NCBI GenBank assembly: GCA_009617715.1
Contig: VTFK01000159.1
Span: 992,001 to 1,056,000 of the forward strand
Direction of reading: 5' to 3'
DNA: 64,000 nt
From: Plectrocnemia conspersa
Lineage: Eukaryota; Arthropoda; Insecta; Trichoptera; Polycentropodidae
Numbering within the stretch: position 1 is the stretch's first letter; every line of letters begins with the position of its first letter. This document shows, piece by piece, positions 23,281 through 34,769 of the stretch. The notes below the pieces were generated by a model. It saw only the letters and a program-made list of their open reading frames with translations. It was not told the origin of the DNA and did not search any database. The translations under genes were made by a program, and so were the position numbers.

Positions 23281-23690
23281 TTGAATATTTGGTAATTCAA
23301 GAGATAATATACATTTTTTTCTGGGCACAGTACCGGTAAAAGTATTTTTAACGTTATCGGATGTAATATAATGTTTATTCATAAGTTAAAGGAATGAAAG
23401 CAGAGATTGTATTGTATGCTTAAATAATACATATTTTCTTATCTCAGACATTTTAATTAAAGTAAATACATTTTTAACGTATCTAATCATTTGCTTAAAA
23501 ACTTTTATCAGGTGAGATTGATATTTTGTTGAGTCACTTTGCCATAAAATAGTGAATAGATTTGACTATATGTTTATTTAATTATCATATTCATTTTATT
23601 AATATAAAATTACATGATAATGTAATTAAATATATCTCTTGATAACAATTTAGCATTAATATTAATTTTTCAAACTAAATCTCTAAGTTC
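23281..23690. other. AT-rich spacer with a weak acceptor-donor junction
   Basis: At 23502-23516 the plus strand reads CTTTTATCAG|GTGAG with GTGAGA as donor, but the pyrimidine tract is short. Otherwise AT-rich. Confidence 0.4.
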
Positions 23691-24149
23691 ATGAGTCTGA
23701 AAATATGTTGATTTTTAAGAAAACGCTTTTGGACGACGTCGTTTTAGTTTTCAATTCGGATGTGGGAGTGTATTAGTAAATTTATTTTTTATCTCTCGGG
23801 TAGCAAAGGATCTGAAATACATTGCTTTAGGCAGTGGCAAGCTGGTCGTCTCAAGTTATCGGGACGGACTTATGTTAAATCAGGAATCGTCTGTCTTAAG
23901 GCAAATATTTTATAATACATTGAATCAGTGCTGTGCCGATGATGGGCCTGTTATTTAGGACTTCCCGTGAGTGGCTAAATGTAACAGTGCTTTTGATTTA
24001 TAGTTAAGAGTACCGAAATACTTAAGACTATATTTCTTTGAGGTAATTACCTGCGTTTTTCTATAAGTTATTTCATACTATGCATACTTTTTAGCCATTT
24101 TAACCATTCGCATTTAAATTGAGGTTTAGTTTTTGGTAAAGCTCTGTGC
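23691..24149. other. Mixed-composition block
   Basis: Moderately GC DNA (GGACGACGTCG near 23731, CGGGACGGACTTATG near 23860). It may be the 3' untranslated part of the minus-strand LINE that starts at 24150, or an independent island. No frame is recognised. Confidence 0.3.
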
Positions 24150-24300
24150 TTTTTTATCTAAGGTCCTGGAGCTAATAAAATTAGTATTTATATGTACTGA
24201 TTTATAGTTTAAATAAGAACTACTTAAAAGTGGTGAACAAGAAAGCAGGCGTGTGATAGGACTGTATATAATATTTATTACCGCTAAAATTTACAATAAA

Positions 24301-24731
24301 CCGACGTATGTAATGGCCAATCGGAATCGACAGTAACAGGCTGTTTTTCTCGCGATGGCTTCATTCAGGTAGACGTTAAATTTGCAGTCTAATCCGAGGA
24401 GTTTTAGATGTAAGTTGACTCTCGTAGTCTGATACTTTGGTATCAGACTGTCAGGTCTCAAAAAGTAGTTTTCAAGTCAGTGGGTGGCATTTTCAGCTAT
24501 CCACGTTAGCTGAGTAGTGGTCTGTGAGGGGGTTGAAGGATCAGCTGATGGTCGGTCGACGAGAGTTCGCTCGCCGACCGGCCAATTGTGGCTTCTCGTA
24601 AGCGTCCGGATCCAGTGTAGAGTGTACTTCACTAATTGAAAAAAAGAACCTGCGGGGTTGAACGCACTCGGATGAGTATGTTCTGATGTTTTGAAATAGT
24701 AGTTGTCAACCGTTGGTCCCAACATATGCAT
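24301..24731 (-). pseudogene. Reverse-transcriptase-like frame with one in-frame TGA
   Basis: On the minus strand 84 codons (24477-24731) run to a TGA and then continue in the same frame for about 55 more codons to near 24301. The second part reads VNLHLKLLGLDCKFNVYLNE followed by AIARKTACYCRFR. This resembles the Jockey segment K.LGL.LD.KLN...H..EAI.KA that follows the catalytic core. The first part (TPSQTTTQLTWIAEN) would be the preceding strand region. One stop and no frameshift in about 140 codons makes it the best-preserved coding relic here. An exact hairpin (24426-24449) lies within it. A non-Jockey origin remains possible. Confidence 0.45.
24426..24449. repeat. Perfect 10-bp hairpin
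   Basis: AGTCTGATAC (24426-24435) and GTATCAGACT (24440-24449) are exact inverted copies around TTTG. It lies inside the minus-strand LINE-like frame. Confidence 0.75.
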
Positions 24732-24740
24732 CTAAAGCAC

Positions 24741-25000
24741 AATTTGTTTATAAACCTGTTTATTGTTTGGTCATAATTATTAATTATAAATATTTGGGGG
24801 TTAATATGTTTGTAGAACTATTCATGTTGTTTAATTGTTAGATTTTTTAATGTTAGTGTAGAAAAATGTGTACATCATTATGAAGAATAACTTGAAGTTT
24901 GTAATACATGATTACTAGTGTTATTACCAGTGAAATTAGCTATTTATATAAAATTTAAAAAAATCTTCGTTGGTCTTAGGACTGCAATTGCTGCAAGCTT
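24741..25000. other. AT-rich spacer
   Basis: AT-rich filler. Nothing recognised. Confidence 0.5.
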
Positions 25001-25500
25001 CTTAGGCTCGAACTCCGTAATATATTTAATAAATTAAAGCTTGGATAGCGAGCGTTTTCAGAAGCTTCTCGCAGCACATTAAAAGGCCGATTCGAAAAAT
25101 ACAACTTTCCGCCGCCAACGCCCATCGCATTCCTTATGTGCCAACCCATTAATATTGCGATCGTTTTCCTACGTAGCCGGGGTAAAAACACCTCCACGTT
25201 ATCAACCGTTTTCCATCTAGCCAGTAACGGGTCAATTAATCACGGGCTGTGTGGCCCACTTCGAGTCAGTTTTTATAACTTATCTATCGGTTTATATCTT
25301 CACGCCATATCTCAATTTTTGCTAGCAGCTAGAATTTACAACGCGCTCCCAACTGAAATGTTTTCACACGGCATCGACGCGATTGATCATTATACTAATC
25401 TGAAAAACGCCACCTACGACACGTGTTAAATCGACCGCGTAATTAATTCGAATGTGTCGCGCTTGATTTGTGACCGTAGCTTTCCCCTAAACGACGGCGT
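25001..25500. promoter_or_regulatory. GC-richer island 12
   Basis: A strong single-copy island with dense CpG, CAATTAATCACG and GATTGATCATTATAC homeodomain-like cores, and a 97-codon plus-strand frame (25136-25429) overlapping a 73-codon minus-strand one (24976-25197). The frames are unrecognised and mutually overlapping, so a non-coding conserved element is the preferred reading. Confidence 0.35.
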
Positions 25501-25690
25501 TGAAAAAAATAATTTACATTTAACGCTTAGTACATATATTATTTTGAAATAATAACAAAACGTTAAGGTTATTTGAGGAATCAATATACATATGTATATC
25601 AGTCAAATTAATTGATATACCGTGATGTTTTCTTTTTACTAAACATGTCCTATAATATCAGATTATTTTTTTATATGGCTTATTTAAAGA
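25501..25690. other. AT-rich spacer with palindrome
   Basis: Contains the palindrome ATATACATATGTATAT near 25584-25599. Otherwise AT-rich. Confidence 0.5.
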
Positions 25691-26160
25691 ATGAATAGTG
25701 CAAATTTGCTGAGCGAACATTTTAATATCCGATAAATACGCGAAAGAAAGCGTTTCAATTAAAGCGACGCCCAATATAAGCCAACGATTTATTGACCCTT
25801 AGACTCCAATCCTGAAAAATGCCTTTTTCACTCTCTTCCACACTTGCGTTTCGATTTCAAAACACATTTAATGAAGCCATTTATCTTCAGGCCGTTCGCA
25901 CAATTACGGTGACCAGACAGCATTAATAAATCAGTCTAACGCGATGTTCAGAGTTTATAGTGAACGTAACCTTTTCTGGGCGTATCGATTGGTGACAAAA
26001 CGCAATAACAATATGTCAAAGTTTTACGGATGCTATGTTTTTTTTCCAACCCGAACATAAATAACACTGGTGCGAGCAAATAATTGAAAAGGCTTTTATG
26101 GACTTGTGGATTTGGACATTTGGTAGCGATTTGTCAATTAATGTTGTATTATACCAGGTG
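25691..26160. promoter_or_regulatory. GC-richer island 13
   Basis: Single-copy DNA with AACGATTTATTGACCC and ATTAATAAATCAG posterior-Hox-like cores and several CpGs. No coding frame. Regulatory reading inferred. Confidence 0.3.
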
Positions 26161-26440
26161 TACCATAAAGAAATTCATTTTTTTTAAATCTGCAATAAAA
26201 AACTGTTATACAGAATTTATATTTTCATACGAGGTGTAACATTTTAATTCATGAATTGGCACAATAAGCGTATCGCAAAATTATTTAGTCATATATGTAC
26301 ATACATTTGCTTTTGTAATATGATCAGAAAAATGATCAGTGATTGATCTTATCAAAACATAAAAAATAGTTTCATAATGCTACACAAATTATATTTTTTG
26401 AGCTACGTGCAGTACCGCAAATATTTATTTAATTATTATT
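26161..26440. other. AT-rich spacer
   Basis: AT-rich filler. Nothing recognised. Confidence 0.45.
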
Positions 26441-26560
26441 TTTTATAACAAATTTAGCAATCATGACTTGATAAGTTTCCCCAATTCGTCATAATTTCCA
26501 TTATATTATACATATAAGTTTTATTTTAACATTTCACATATATATACAAAACATCAACTT
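26441..26560 (-). mobile_element. LINE 3'-end fragment
   Basis: CATGACTTGATAAGTTTCCC followed by CAATTCGTCATAATTTCCAT and TATA matches the blocks at 7065-7115 and 60370-60420 in the same orientation. It is the untranslated end of the LINE family whose reverse transcriptase survives at 60486-61020. Confidence 0.45.
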
Positions 26561-27330
26561 AAACATACGTCAATATACGTATATATACTATTTAACAGAC
26601 ATCATTAAATATGAATGCTAAAGGTTAAATTATAACATTAAAACACACACCTAAAATATATGAGCACAATCCCACATGCACAAGTTAGGAAAGTCCGGTT
26701 TAAACCATTTAAAAAGTCCGAAAGAAACACTACGTAAGCGCTAGCTCACTGCGTAAAATCTGACAGCTTGACTACCCTACATTGATAAAACTGTGATTGA
26801 TTAAATGCTGTGATTAAACGTTAATTTGAAAATAAAATGGTCCATACCATATTTATTATTTATACATTAAGGTTTTTGGCATCATTCTGTACTGCATTGA
26901 AAATATTAACGTAACACCATTTTTGATAAACACTCACTTGGATAATAATTTATACTATTTGTATTTTATTTTATGTTCAAATGATTAATAAATATTTAAA
27001 ATATTAATATTATTATCAAATTAAGTGGATTTTTATATTTTAATTTTTTTTCGGATAAATTTATTATTTTATTGTCAACTATTTCCACATCGATGAGAAT
27101 ATGTATTTTTATCAACTGGGAGTTTTAAAAATTACTAGAGCGAAACTATTAATTTATGCTACGCTTGTAGATAATAATATTTTAGCTTAATAAAATTAAT
27201 AGCACGATCATAATGAAAATAGCCGAGTTAATCACGTTAAAAGTAATAAGTAGATCTTTAAGAATTTAATTTTGAAAAAATGTTTTTTTTTATTTTATTT
27301 TTTCTAAATTCAGATTGCAAACACTATTGT
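26561..27330. other. AT-rich spacer
   Basis: AT-rich filler with a slightly mixed patch at 26680-26800. Nothing recognised. Confidence 0.45.
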
Positions 27331-27860
27331 GTCCCTAGTTTTAAATTAGCACATTCGGACCGCGATAATTGACGTCGCATATTAAATTCAGCGTGTTCAC
27401 GGTGCGGTCTCACATGAGCCCCATTGGTATTCGTGGCACATTAGAGCGGCCGATGCGATAGGGTAATTCAAACGGAACGAGTAGGGTCACCCTATGGGGG
27501 AAACGATGGTGACTTTGGGGTCCCGCTGCGACCTTAATATGTCACAATTAATGCGATTAGCCATTTCGTTACATAACTACATACGGAGATTTTTCGCTTT
27601 GATTCAATCGGATTAATTAAAAAAAATAGTGTTCGCCTTAAACATAGGCCGCGCTTGTTGTAAATAATTTATAAAATTTCCACCGTTTGCAAAATTAAGT
27701 TCGCGATTAATTGCTAAAATTAACGAACTCACGCTGAAGCGTGAACTCGAATACGTCTTGCCTAGATTTAATTACTAGACCCTTAAAATCATTTACGATT
27801 CGGCAAGGAACGACGTCGGAAACTTTATAATGATGTTGTAATCGTTATTAAGGAGAGCAA
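27331..27860. promoter_or_regulatory. GC-richer island 14
   Basis: Strong single-copy island. It contains the exact inverted repeat TAGGGTCACCCTA (27482-27494), G-rich stretches and several CpGs, and AATTAATTGC-type cores. No frame is convincing. It is among the best candidates for a conserved regulatory element. Confidence 0.35.
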
Positions 27861-28299
27861 TAGAAAATATTAAAAATGTTTTATTCTGTAAAGTACAGTT
27901 AAAAATTATGATAAAAAGTTGTATTGAAATTCAATGAAAAGGTGTTCTAAGAAGCGAGCGGCTGGATGATCACTGCATGATTGTGATTGGTGAGCAAGGT
28001 TTTAAAAGGCACTTCACCATACAAGCACCGTAGCACATCTTTAATCTACGAAAAATATTCTGAAGGACCAGAATACATTTTTAAAGAATTTTATTTTAAT
28101 CTCTTGAATCAACTCAATGAAAAATGTTTTATATAATAAATATACCAAAATTAACATAAATAAAAAGATTATGAAAAACTCGAAGTATGTTCAAATTCAT
28201 CGCGTTGATTGGGGTGTTTTATTTCAAGTAGTTCACAGATAGTATATATATTAATAATAATAAATAAAATAATAATAGTAATTTTGTTAAGCTCTTGAA
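27861..28299. other. AT-rich spacer
   Basis: AT-rich filler with a mixed patch near 27950-28050. Nothing recognised. Confidence 0.45.
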
Positions 28300-28900
28300 T
28301 TAAATTTTGGTCAGTCAACTCCAAAATATTGGCTTGACCCAACTTGCCAGCCGTTTGAAAGGATCACGTCCCTCTCCTTATACACTTTTCCCTCGCCTCG
28401 TATTTTTCATTTTATTTCGTCGAGGGTCTTATTTTTTAAGGACCCGTGTTTTCCGTGGCGAAGATCGTTATGACGCGTCTGAAAATCGGTGTAATTTACA
28501 AAAAGGCTTGGCGGTTACCGCTTCAATATGATTGTCGCCGCTTTACTTTCGCCATTGTGGCGACAAAAGGAAAAGCGGTGCGATTTCTTCTTCTTCTACT
28601 TCTATCGTTTCTTCGCGCGCTGCGAGTTTTTCCTTGGCGAGAGAAAAAGGTCACGAACAATTTGAATAGTACACTTTCACGACGGCTGAGCCTCATTTTA
28701 AAAGGCGAATTGCAAACGTTAATTTTCGGTATTCGAGCGTATTTTTTTTCTTTACTGGAGTGAAAAAAAAGAAAGGAGAAAAAAACAGGATACGACCGCT
28801 CGGCTGTGTCGAGGGATTTTGCGGGAAATCCTTTAATGTTCTATATGCGGATAGTATAATGCAGTAGTCGATTCAAATTCGCAATAAAAGAAAGCATTAT
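28300..28900. promoter_or_regulatory. GC-richer island 15
   Basis: CpG-bearing island with two overlapping plus-strand frames in different registers (28307-28531 and 28446-28763, 105 codons, basic and leucine-rich). Neither shows a domain, and they overlap each other. Pyrimidine-rich CTTCTTCTTCTACTTCTATC lies near 28590. Regulatory or neutral unique DNA is the preferred reading. Confidence 0.3.
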
Positions 28901-29260
28901 ATAAATATTGCTTCTCTCTATCTCTCTTGAATATATGCATTAGTTTATATTTATATACATAAAATATATAAATGTAAAATTCTCATATACGCTGATCACA
29001 AAAATATTAAGAACTTTGTTCAATAAATTGAATGCATTCGAAGCACTCACATACGTTTTTCTCGTAAAAAAATATAAGCAGGTGGTATCGATCGATTTTT
29101 TTTATAAAATATAAATATATTGCGATTGTTACTTAACAATTTATGTTCTAAAAAGATTTTAAAATTCGAATATTTTTTGTAAATTGTAAACTATTAATCA
29201 GACAGTTTTTTTTGCTATTATAACTTCACAACTAACTTAACATATTGTAATTATTAAAGG
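28901..29260. other. AT-rich spacer
   Basis: AT-rich filler with a short CT/TC repeat at about 28912-28928 and TA runs. It may include the 3' flank of the Tigger-like relic. Nothing else. Confidence 0.45.
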
Positions 29261-29960
29261 CACGCCTCGTTTGCTTTTGAGAATTTCTCAATAGTTTTCG
29301 AATATCAATACAATTGTTCTAAGAGCTATTATATCATTATCTTTGAATTCCACTTAGTTGATGTAGTCCAGTAAAGTTTCAACAAAATTCAGTGCCGTCT
29401 TATAACTAATGTAATTGTTAGTATCTTATATTTTTTACTGTACTGTATTTTCACAATCACTCCTTTCCTCTTCTGTTTGAGTGACAATAAAAACGATGTC
29501 CGCATCATTTAAATATTGAAAACACGGATCATTTGAATCGCGATCAAACCGTTCCTCGATGTTTTCTTAATTGACATTTTCAAGGCTTTTAAAATTTTTC
29601 ATTAATCTGCATATGTCAGATGTATCAGCATCAGAATTCAATACATCTATTTCCACGTAAAAATAATCTTTCTCAAAAATAGAACAAGTGATACTGGCTT
29701 TACTTTTGACCAATATTATAATATTCCATGTAAAGCATTAAATGTCGTCATTTTTCCCAGAAATTGATCAAGCCATTATTTTCCTCAGCTAGAGTTTTGA
29801 GAAAACCATCACGGTAGAGTCGCTTCATTTTTGCAACCATTGTTCGTTTTTAATATGCTTTCAATCAGATGAGAAGGAGCATTATCTATTAATTATTCTG
29901 CTTTTTGTGGCAACCCTTTACCTTTTAAAAATATCTCACTTCAGGAACAGATTTTGAATT
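29261..29960 (-). pseudogene. Tigger-like (pogo) transposase remnant, family 2
   Basis: Reading the minus strand from right to left: LPQKAE, a stop, then LIDNAPSH near 29870-29900, which is the DNAP.H block holding the second catalytic aspartate of pogo-type DDE transposases. Next, KMKRLYRDGFLKTLAEENNG then LINFW (29757-29833) is an uninterrupted match to the segment after the QPMDQ motif. Then FDRDSNDP..QYLNDADIVF, VTQTEEE (29465-29560), and the tail shared with 11820-12118. Stops and shifts separate the blocks. Inverted ends were not found. It is antisense to the putative host strand. Confidence 0.65.
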
Positions 29961-30220
29961 TTTTAGTTTTCATTTATATAGCTTATGTATTGTATGTATC
30001 TCTCAATCAGATTAACCATATCATGGCTTTTATTTCCGCTCGTATAATGAAACTAGATTAACTACTTCCAGACTCATATAAAATTATAGTGATACAAATC
30101 AAACACATCGGCTTTGTTTACTCGACTTAATCTTAACCAACATCCAACCAAGACGTTAATAATAAACGTTTGGCTATTAACCACAATATATCCAAGTCGC
30201 TTTGCTTACATTTATATTTA
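29961..30220. other. AT-rich spacer
   Basis: AT-rich filler; may hold the decayed N-terminal part of the Tigger-like relic. Confidence 0.35.
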
Positions 30221-30560
30221 CACGGTGGCAGATGTGTAAATAATTATTTAGCCCAACCGTAATAAATTATTTATATTGTATTTATATTGTACTATACGAC
30301 GACAATAGGGCGTCACTTTTGCATCACAATAACCGTGATTGGCCCAGGATTGGATTGTGTTTGCAAGATTTCCTACGGGGTCGAACTGACCCCAGATATA
30401 AATAAGGTAGGGGAGAGCCCTTTGAATCGTGGGTGTATTTACCTTCGAGCCAATTTTCTATTCATATGACAGGAGCAGAAGTTGTGCAATAAATATACTA
30501 GATCGTGCCCATTATAAACCCACGCGCGCTAAATAATAATACACATCTTGGTATAATTTT
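30221..30560. promoter_or_regulatory. GC-richer island 16
   Basis: Single-copy stretch with ACCGTGATTGGCCCAGGATT and the inverted repeat GGGGTCGAACTGACCCC near 30377-30393. The 60-codon frame (30287-30469) is unrecognised. Confidence 0.3.
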
Positions 30561-30950
30561 GATTTTTACTTATACCATATTGCAAGGAGTTTGTGCGAGA
30601 GATATAAATACTTATTTTGATTTTCGTTTGATATACGAAACAATCGTAATTTGAACTTGTAATATCGAATATCATCACTAAAGATAATCAGTAGACACGT
30701 TTCATTTTCTGCTGCGGTTACAGGTTACAAAAAGCTTTTTAATTAGACTTAAATCTAAATTTGTATGTGTAACAAAAAAAAAATACTACACCACCTTTAC
30801 ATATATTTAGACTTTATTATTTAATATTTTTTCTTAAAATAAATATAGTAAATGTTTTGTTGAAATACGTATTTAGGGGATAAATTCAAATAAGTGCTTC
30901 ACCGACATTTATTTTATTGTTTTCTTTTGGAATTCATTTACCATGGGTCT
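30561..30950. other. AT-rich spacer
   Basis: AT-rich filler. Nothing recognised. Confidence 0.5.
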
Positions 30951-31290
30951 ATGCAAATTTTTCGTAATTTTTCCACAAAATCGCATTAGTCTTAGGATCG
31001 CGTGACATAGCAACATTTTACGACAACCCTAAAGGTATATTTGTATAACCGAATGTGGGCAATTTCATTACGCTCTTCCCATATTAATATGATACGACCG
31101 AATTTCGTGTCGTTTATCATATTATCTTTTGGGTCACAACGAAAAGTGATCTATTATCGTTCCGAAATATTTATGAAAACACATTTTGTGTATGTTCGAT
31201 TATTTCATAGATATTACGTATTTTTAGTAAACTATAGAACAAATGTAAATATAGTAGCGTAATAGTTTATTTAGATAGATGCGTATCAGT
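30951..31290. promoter_or_regulatory. Weak island 17
   Basis: Moderately mixed single-copy DNA with a 73-codon plus-strand frame (31041-31262). No domain. A weak candidate element. Confidence 0.2.
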
Positions 31291-31800
31291 GGCTATATAA
31301 CGTGAAATAATATGCGGGAAGCATTAAATTAATGTTTAGCAAATTATACAACACGTAGTACAGGTTTTGTATTACAAATCTATCAACTTATTGAGTATAT
31401 AATCGATTATTCTTTTGAAAATATATTCTTATCATTATTATCATTTGACTGCTTCCAAATTACTCATTATAATCAAATATTATGTTTTGAAAATACATTC
31501 TTTTAATCTTAGTTACATTTATATTTTCACCAATAAAAATATCAATTCTCTCGCACACAATAAATTATTTTTAGTTAAAACTTGTAAATGTAGATATTTT
31601 ATAGTCATAAACGTTTCTCAAATATCTATATATTCTCTTAATTATCGCATTTTCAATGACTAGAATGTCTTTCAGATGTACGCCTGTTTGTATATATTTT
31701 TTAAAATAGCATCACAATAAGATGTCATATTATTATTATATTAAATTAACTTTATTATTATAGTATCTAATGTGTTTTGCAGTTCCTAGACCATGGTATC
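31291..31800. other. AT-rich spacer
   Basis: AT-rich filler. The frame 31415-31663 is composition-driven. Confidence 0.5.
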
Positions 31801-32730
31801 ATACCTGTTTACCTATTTTTGGTGGATGTTTGTATTGACAAAAATCACATTTGAATTTTTTTTTTACACATACATATATATTTTTTTACACATAGTAACT
31901 AGTATTTACTTATTCCTCGTATAATTTTTTTATTAATGCGTTTTTTATGAGTTTTAATTTACGTTTGATTTATCGAAGTGTTCAGTTAGGTATCCATTTT
32001 TAAATAACAGTGTAATATCGATTTGCGGACAGACCATGGAACATTTGACGCGATTCTTAACGATTTTTTTTAATTTTCATTAATTTATCGACAGCTCTCT
32101 TTCTTCTACAATAAAACATTACTGCGGCGTTATTAGTAGAATTTGCAGAGACTAGCTATTTATAGACAATTTTTTCAATGATTTTTATTATTTTTTAAAG
32201 TTTATTTACTGCTTGATGGGGATTTTTTATAAAAACATAAAATGACAGTGTCATCCGCGAATAAAATGGTGATATCAGTTCTGAGAGGTTTAGTTGGAAA
32301 ATCACTCGTAAATATTGTGAATAGCAAGAGTCCTGAATTGGGAAACTCCCATCAGATAAGGATCTAAAAGTTGACAAATAATTTTCAATTTTAATTCGAA
32401 AGATTCTAACTCCCAAAAAAGAGTTAATTAATTTAACTAAAGCTACTGGAAAAATTAATTTAGTCAGCTTATATATAATACCTGCGTGCCAAACGCGATC
32501 GAAAGCTTTATCAATGTCCGTAAATACTGCTCCTGTAGTAATTTTTATGTCAAAGACCTTTTGAATATATCTCACAACTCGATGTAGTTAATCCGTCGCA
32601 GAATGAGAACATCTGAAGCAAATTGGTAATAGCATGTTATTAACATGTTCTCAAAATAAATTTTGAATTATCTTTTCGTAGATTTTGCTCGCGACAGACT
32701 AAATTCAGTTTATAACACTGCATCTCATTA
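31801..32730 (-). mobile_element. Jockey-type LINE remnant, copy E
   Basis: The minus strand reads, from 32720 downward, LLPICFRCSHSATD.LHRVV, then the reverse-transcriptase frame 32195-32575, the intact catalytic ITILFADDTVIL (32236-32273), and after an internal loss of a few hundred bases the C-terminal block IASNVPWSVRKSILHCY (32008-32070). Its AT-rich 3' part at 31900-31960 resembles copy D (TTCCTCGTATAA.TTTTTTAT). It is the most informative copy for assigning the family. Confidence 0.75.
32195..32575 (-). pseudogene. Jockey-type reverse transcriptase fragment with catalytic motifs
   Basis: The 126-codon frame begins in the fingers region (RYIQKVFDIKITTGAVFTDI followed by DKAFDRVWHAGIIYKL), which is motif A of Jockey reverse transcriptases with both aspartates present. 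It runs on through FPVALVKLINSFL to a region where the expected GVPQGS motif is scrambled by frame changes. In a neighbouring register 32236-32273 encodes FADD, the catalytic box. The fragment thus keeps motif A and the FADD box but in different frames, and no start or downstream domain survives in line. It matches 15935-16132 residue by residue over the N-terminal part. Certain as a LINE relic; the exact clade rests on eye alignment. Confidence 0.85.
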
Positions 32731-33560
32731 TGCAAATAAAGTGTATTATATCCTGTTGGGTATTAGTAATTTAAAATAAAATACCTTCATATACACCGAA
32801 TTAAATAAAACTATTAAAAAATAAAATATCGCAATGTTAAATACTTAAATGAAGAAATAGAGTTTTTTTTTAATGAATTAGTACGAAAATTAGTGAGTAC
32901 ATCAATTACTGCAAGTTACAGAATGTCGTGTCTGTCAAAGTCTTATAAAATGATACTCGCCGACCACTAATTGATCAAAATTTTTCAGATCTGCAATTAG
33001 TTGGCTAGCAAAAATATACAAGGACAAAGTTTGTGGCGTTAATTGTGTAGTTTTATTTTAAAGTAAATGCTATCTCACTTAATTACTTTATTTAATTATT
33101 AAGTTGTCTCTTGATTACGTTGAATTTGCGAAGAAAATTATTTTTAGTTTGCTTTAAATAGCTCGATTATAAATACTTGATGTGTTCACAGTTTTTTGGC
33201 TTAAAAATTATGTCCTATAAACAGCCAATTTATTCATACACACATATCGTTTGACCGAATACAGGTTGTCCCAAGAAGGTCTGAATACTCTGCTGCACCT
33301 GAATTTTGATCCATAATATAGATTATATTTGATCTGATTTATTTATAAATCAGTTAAAATATTAAATACTTTCTTCATCGGGAAAATTCGTTACGATTTT
33401 TTTATACCCACTTTTGATTCCTTATTTCTCAGAATCAATTCGAATTTCTGAAACAATTGCGAATTTTTGAAATAAAATTACATCGTTCATAATAAACGAC
33501 GTATCCAAGAGAACAATGGCTGCTATAATATTTATTGCCATTATTTTCAATGATTACGAA
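32731..33560. other. AT-rich spacer
   Basis: Mostly AT-rich. At 33262 CAGGTTGTCCCAAGAAGGTC looks like the outer end of some transposons (CAGG.TGTCCCA), but no partner end was found. Confidence 0.4.
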
Positions 33561-34200
33561 CCTTTTTATTAGTTGTTGACACACGTTCGCCCTCCGTTCG
33601 AAATACTTCCAACTTCACCCGAAAGATCTCCGAAAACGCCTTTCTCTAAAACTATGCTTATTATGTAACCTTTTGAAGTCGCCATTCTTGAAAGGATCTC
33701 CGCGGTTCTGGGTCAACATTTCAACTCCCCTCCGGAGGCAGTTAAACTTTGAGCGTTGGCTTTTGATAATTGCTTCCCCGGAATGGGTTTTTGATGCCGC
33801 TTTTGTCCTTTGACACTTAATTCTCCTCCAGTGATGTCCTTTTTTCGCGTTCGCATTTAAAATAAAGCAAATGTTTTTTTTGTAATTATATTTCCATTTA
33901 TAATTGATTTTATCGGTAAAATATATAAGTATATATTTATAAACCCCTTTAATCCCGCTTTAAAAGGGGAATGTCGCCTCGCTTCGAAAGTTTTTTTTAC
34001 GGGCATAATCACTTACAGTTGTGGAAACTTTTCGTTTCGACAACCCTCATCAGGACGAAAAGTTTTGCGCTTGTGTCCTTAGGTCCTGGTGTTTTTCAGT
34101 TCTTTTGTAGGACGGACGTAACCAACCGCAAGGGAGACGTTTTAGTGTTTGAACAAATTTCGTCCATAAACCTAATCATTCTTGCGTATAAGTAGATAAG
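33561..34200. promoter_or_regulatory. GC-richer island 18
   Basis: Two CpG-bearing stretches (33570-33850 and 33970-34150) flank an AT-rich gap. A plus-strand 74-codon frame (33971-34195) is unrecognised. Single-copy; candidate conserved element. Confidence 0.3.
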
Positions 34201-34769
34201 TACGTACGGGATTTTTTTATATAACCTTAAAGTATTTTATAAAAAGAGTTTCGTAGAAGAGATCATAAAGCGTTGTTCTCTAGAATCGTCTGCGTTGCGT
34301 TGAAATAATCTCATTACTTTTATACGGTAGAATAAATCTTTCGCACGACGAGAATTAAAAGACAAAAAGGGTTGTTCGACGTCAGATAAAGCTTTATGGT
34401 CAATATAAATCAAGATTGAATGATCAAAATTTAAATGAAAAATTATTCATCATTTACAAACAAAACTTGTAACAATTAAAATTTATTGAGAAGCTTGGCA
34501 AGGATTCGTTTTATGTTGTTAAGAGCTAATATTAGAACAAGTGCTTGGCATCAATAGGAATAGTATGCACCATTAATAACGTCCGGTACTTGAGATTATT
34601 GAGGGTGTTTATAATTATTGTAAACTCTTGATTATATTGGCTAATGAATTTGAAGTTCTGTGATACTCGAAATTCGTTATTTAATACAGATTTAGATAAT
34701 TTAATAGAACATAACCATAATTAAAGACGTAAGCGTATGAGGTATTAACTGATAGTATGAACTAGTTTC
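34201..34769. other. Mixed spacer
   Basis: Moderately AT-rich DNA without repeat or coding signals. Confidence 0.4.

Larger units (their letters stand above)
24150..24740 (-). mobile_element. Jockey-like LINE remnant, copy G
   Basis: The AT-rich left part resembles copy B1 around TCCTGGAGCTAATAAAA. The right part is a minus-strand coding relic (24301-24731) with a reverse-transcriptase-like segment. Composition changes abruptly, with the coding part much richer in GC than the flanks, which points to a different and perhaps younger subfamily than copies A-F. No inverted ends or target duplication could be identified. Confidence 0.45.

Noticed and set aside
28446..28763. 105-codon plus-strand frame
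   Set aside because: Leucine- and arginine-rich without motifs, overlapping another plus-strand frame in a different register.
30377..30393. GGGGTCGAACTGACCCC as a tRNA T-arm
   Set aside because: No acceptor stem, anticodon arm or A/B boxes at the required spacing. It is a simple inverted repeat.
33262..33300. CAGGTTGTCCCAAG as a transposon terminus
   Set aside because: No matching opposite end, duplication or transposase relic was found.
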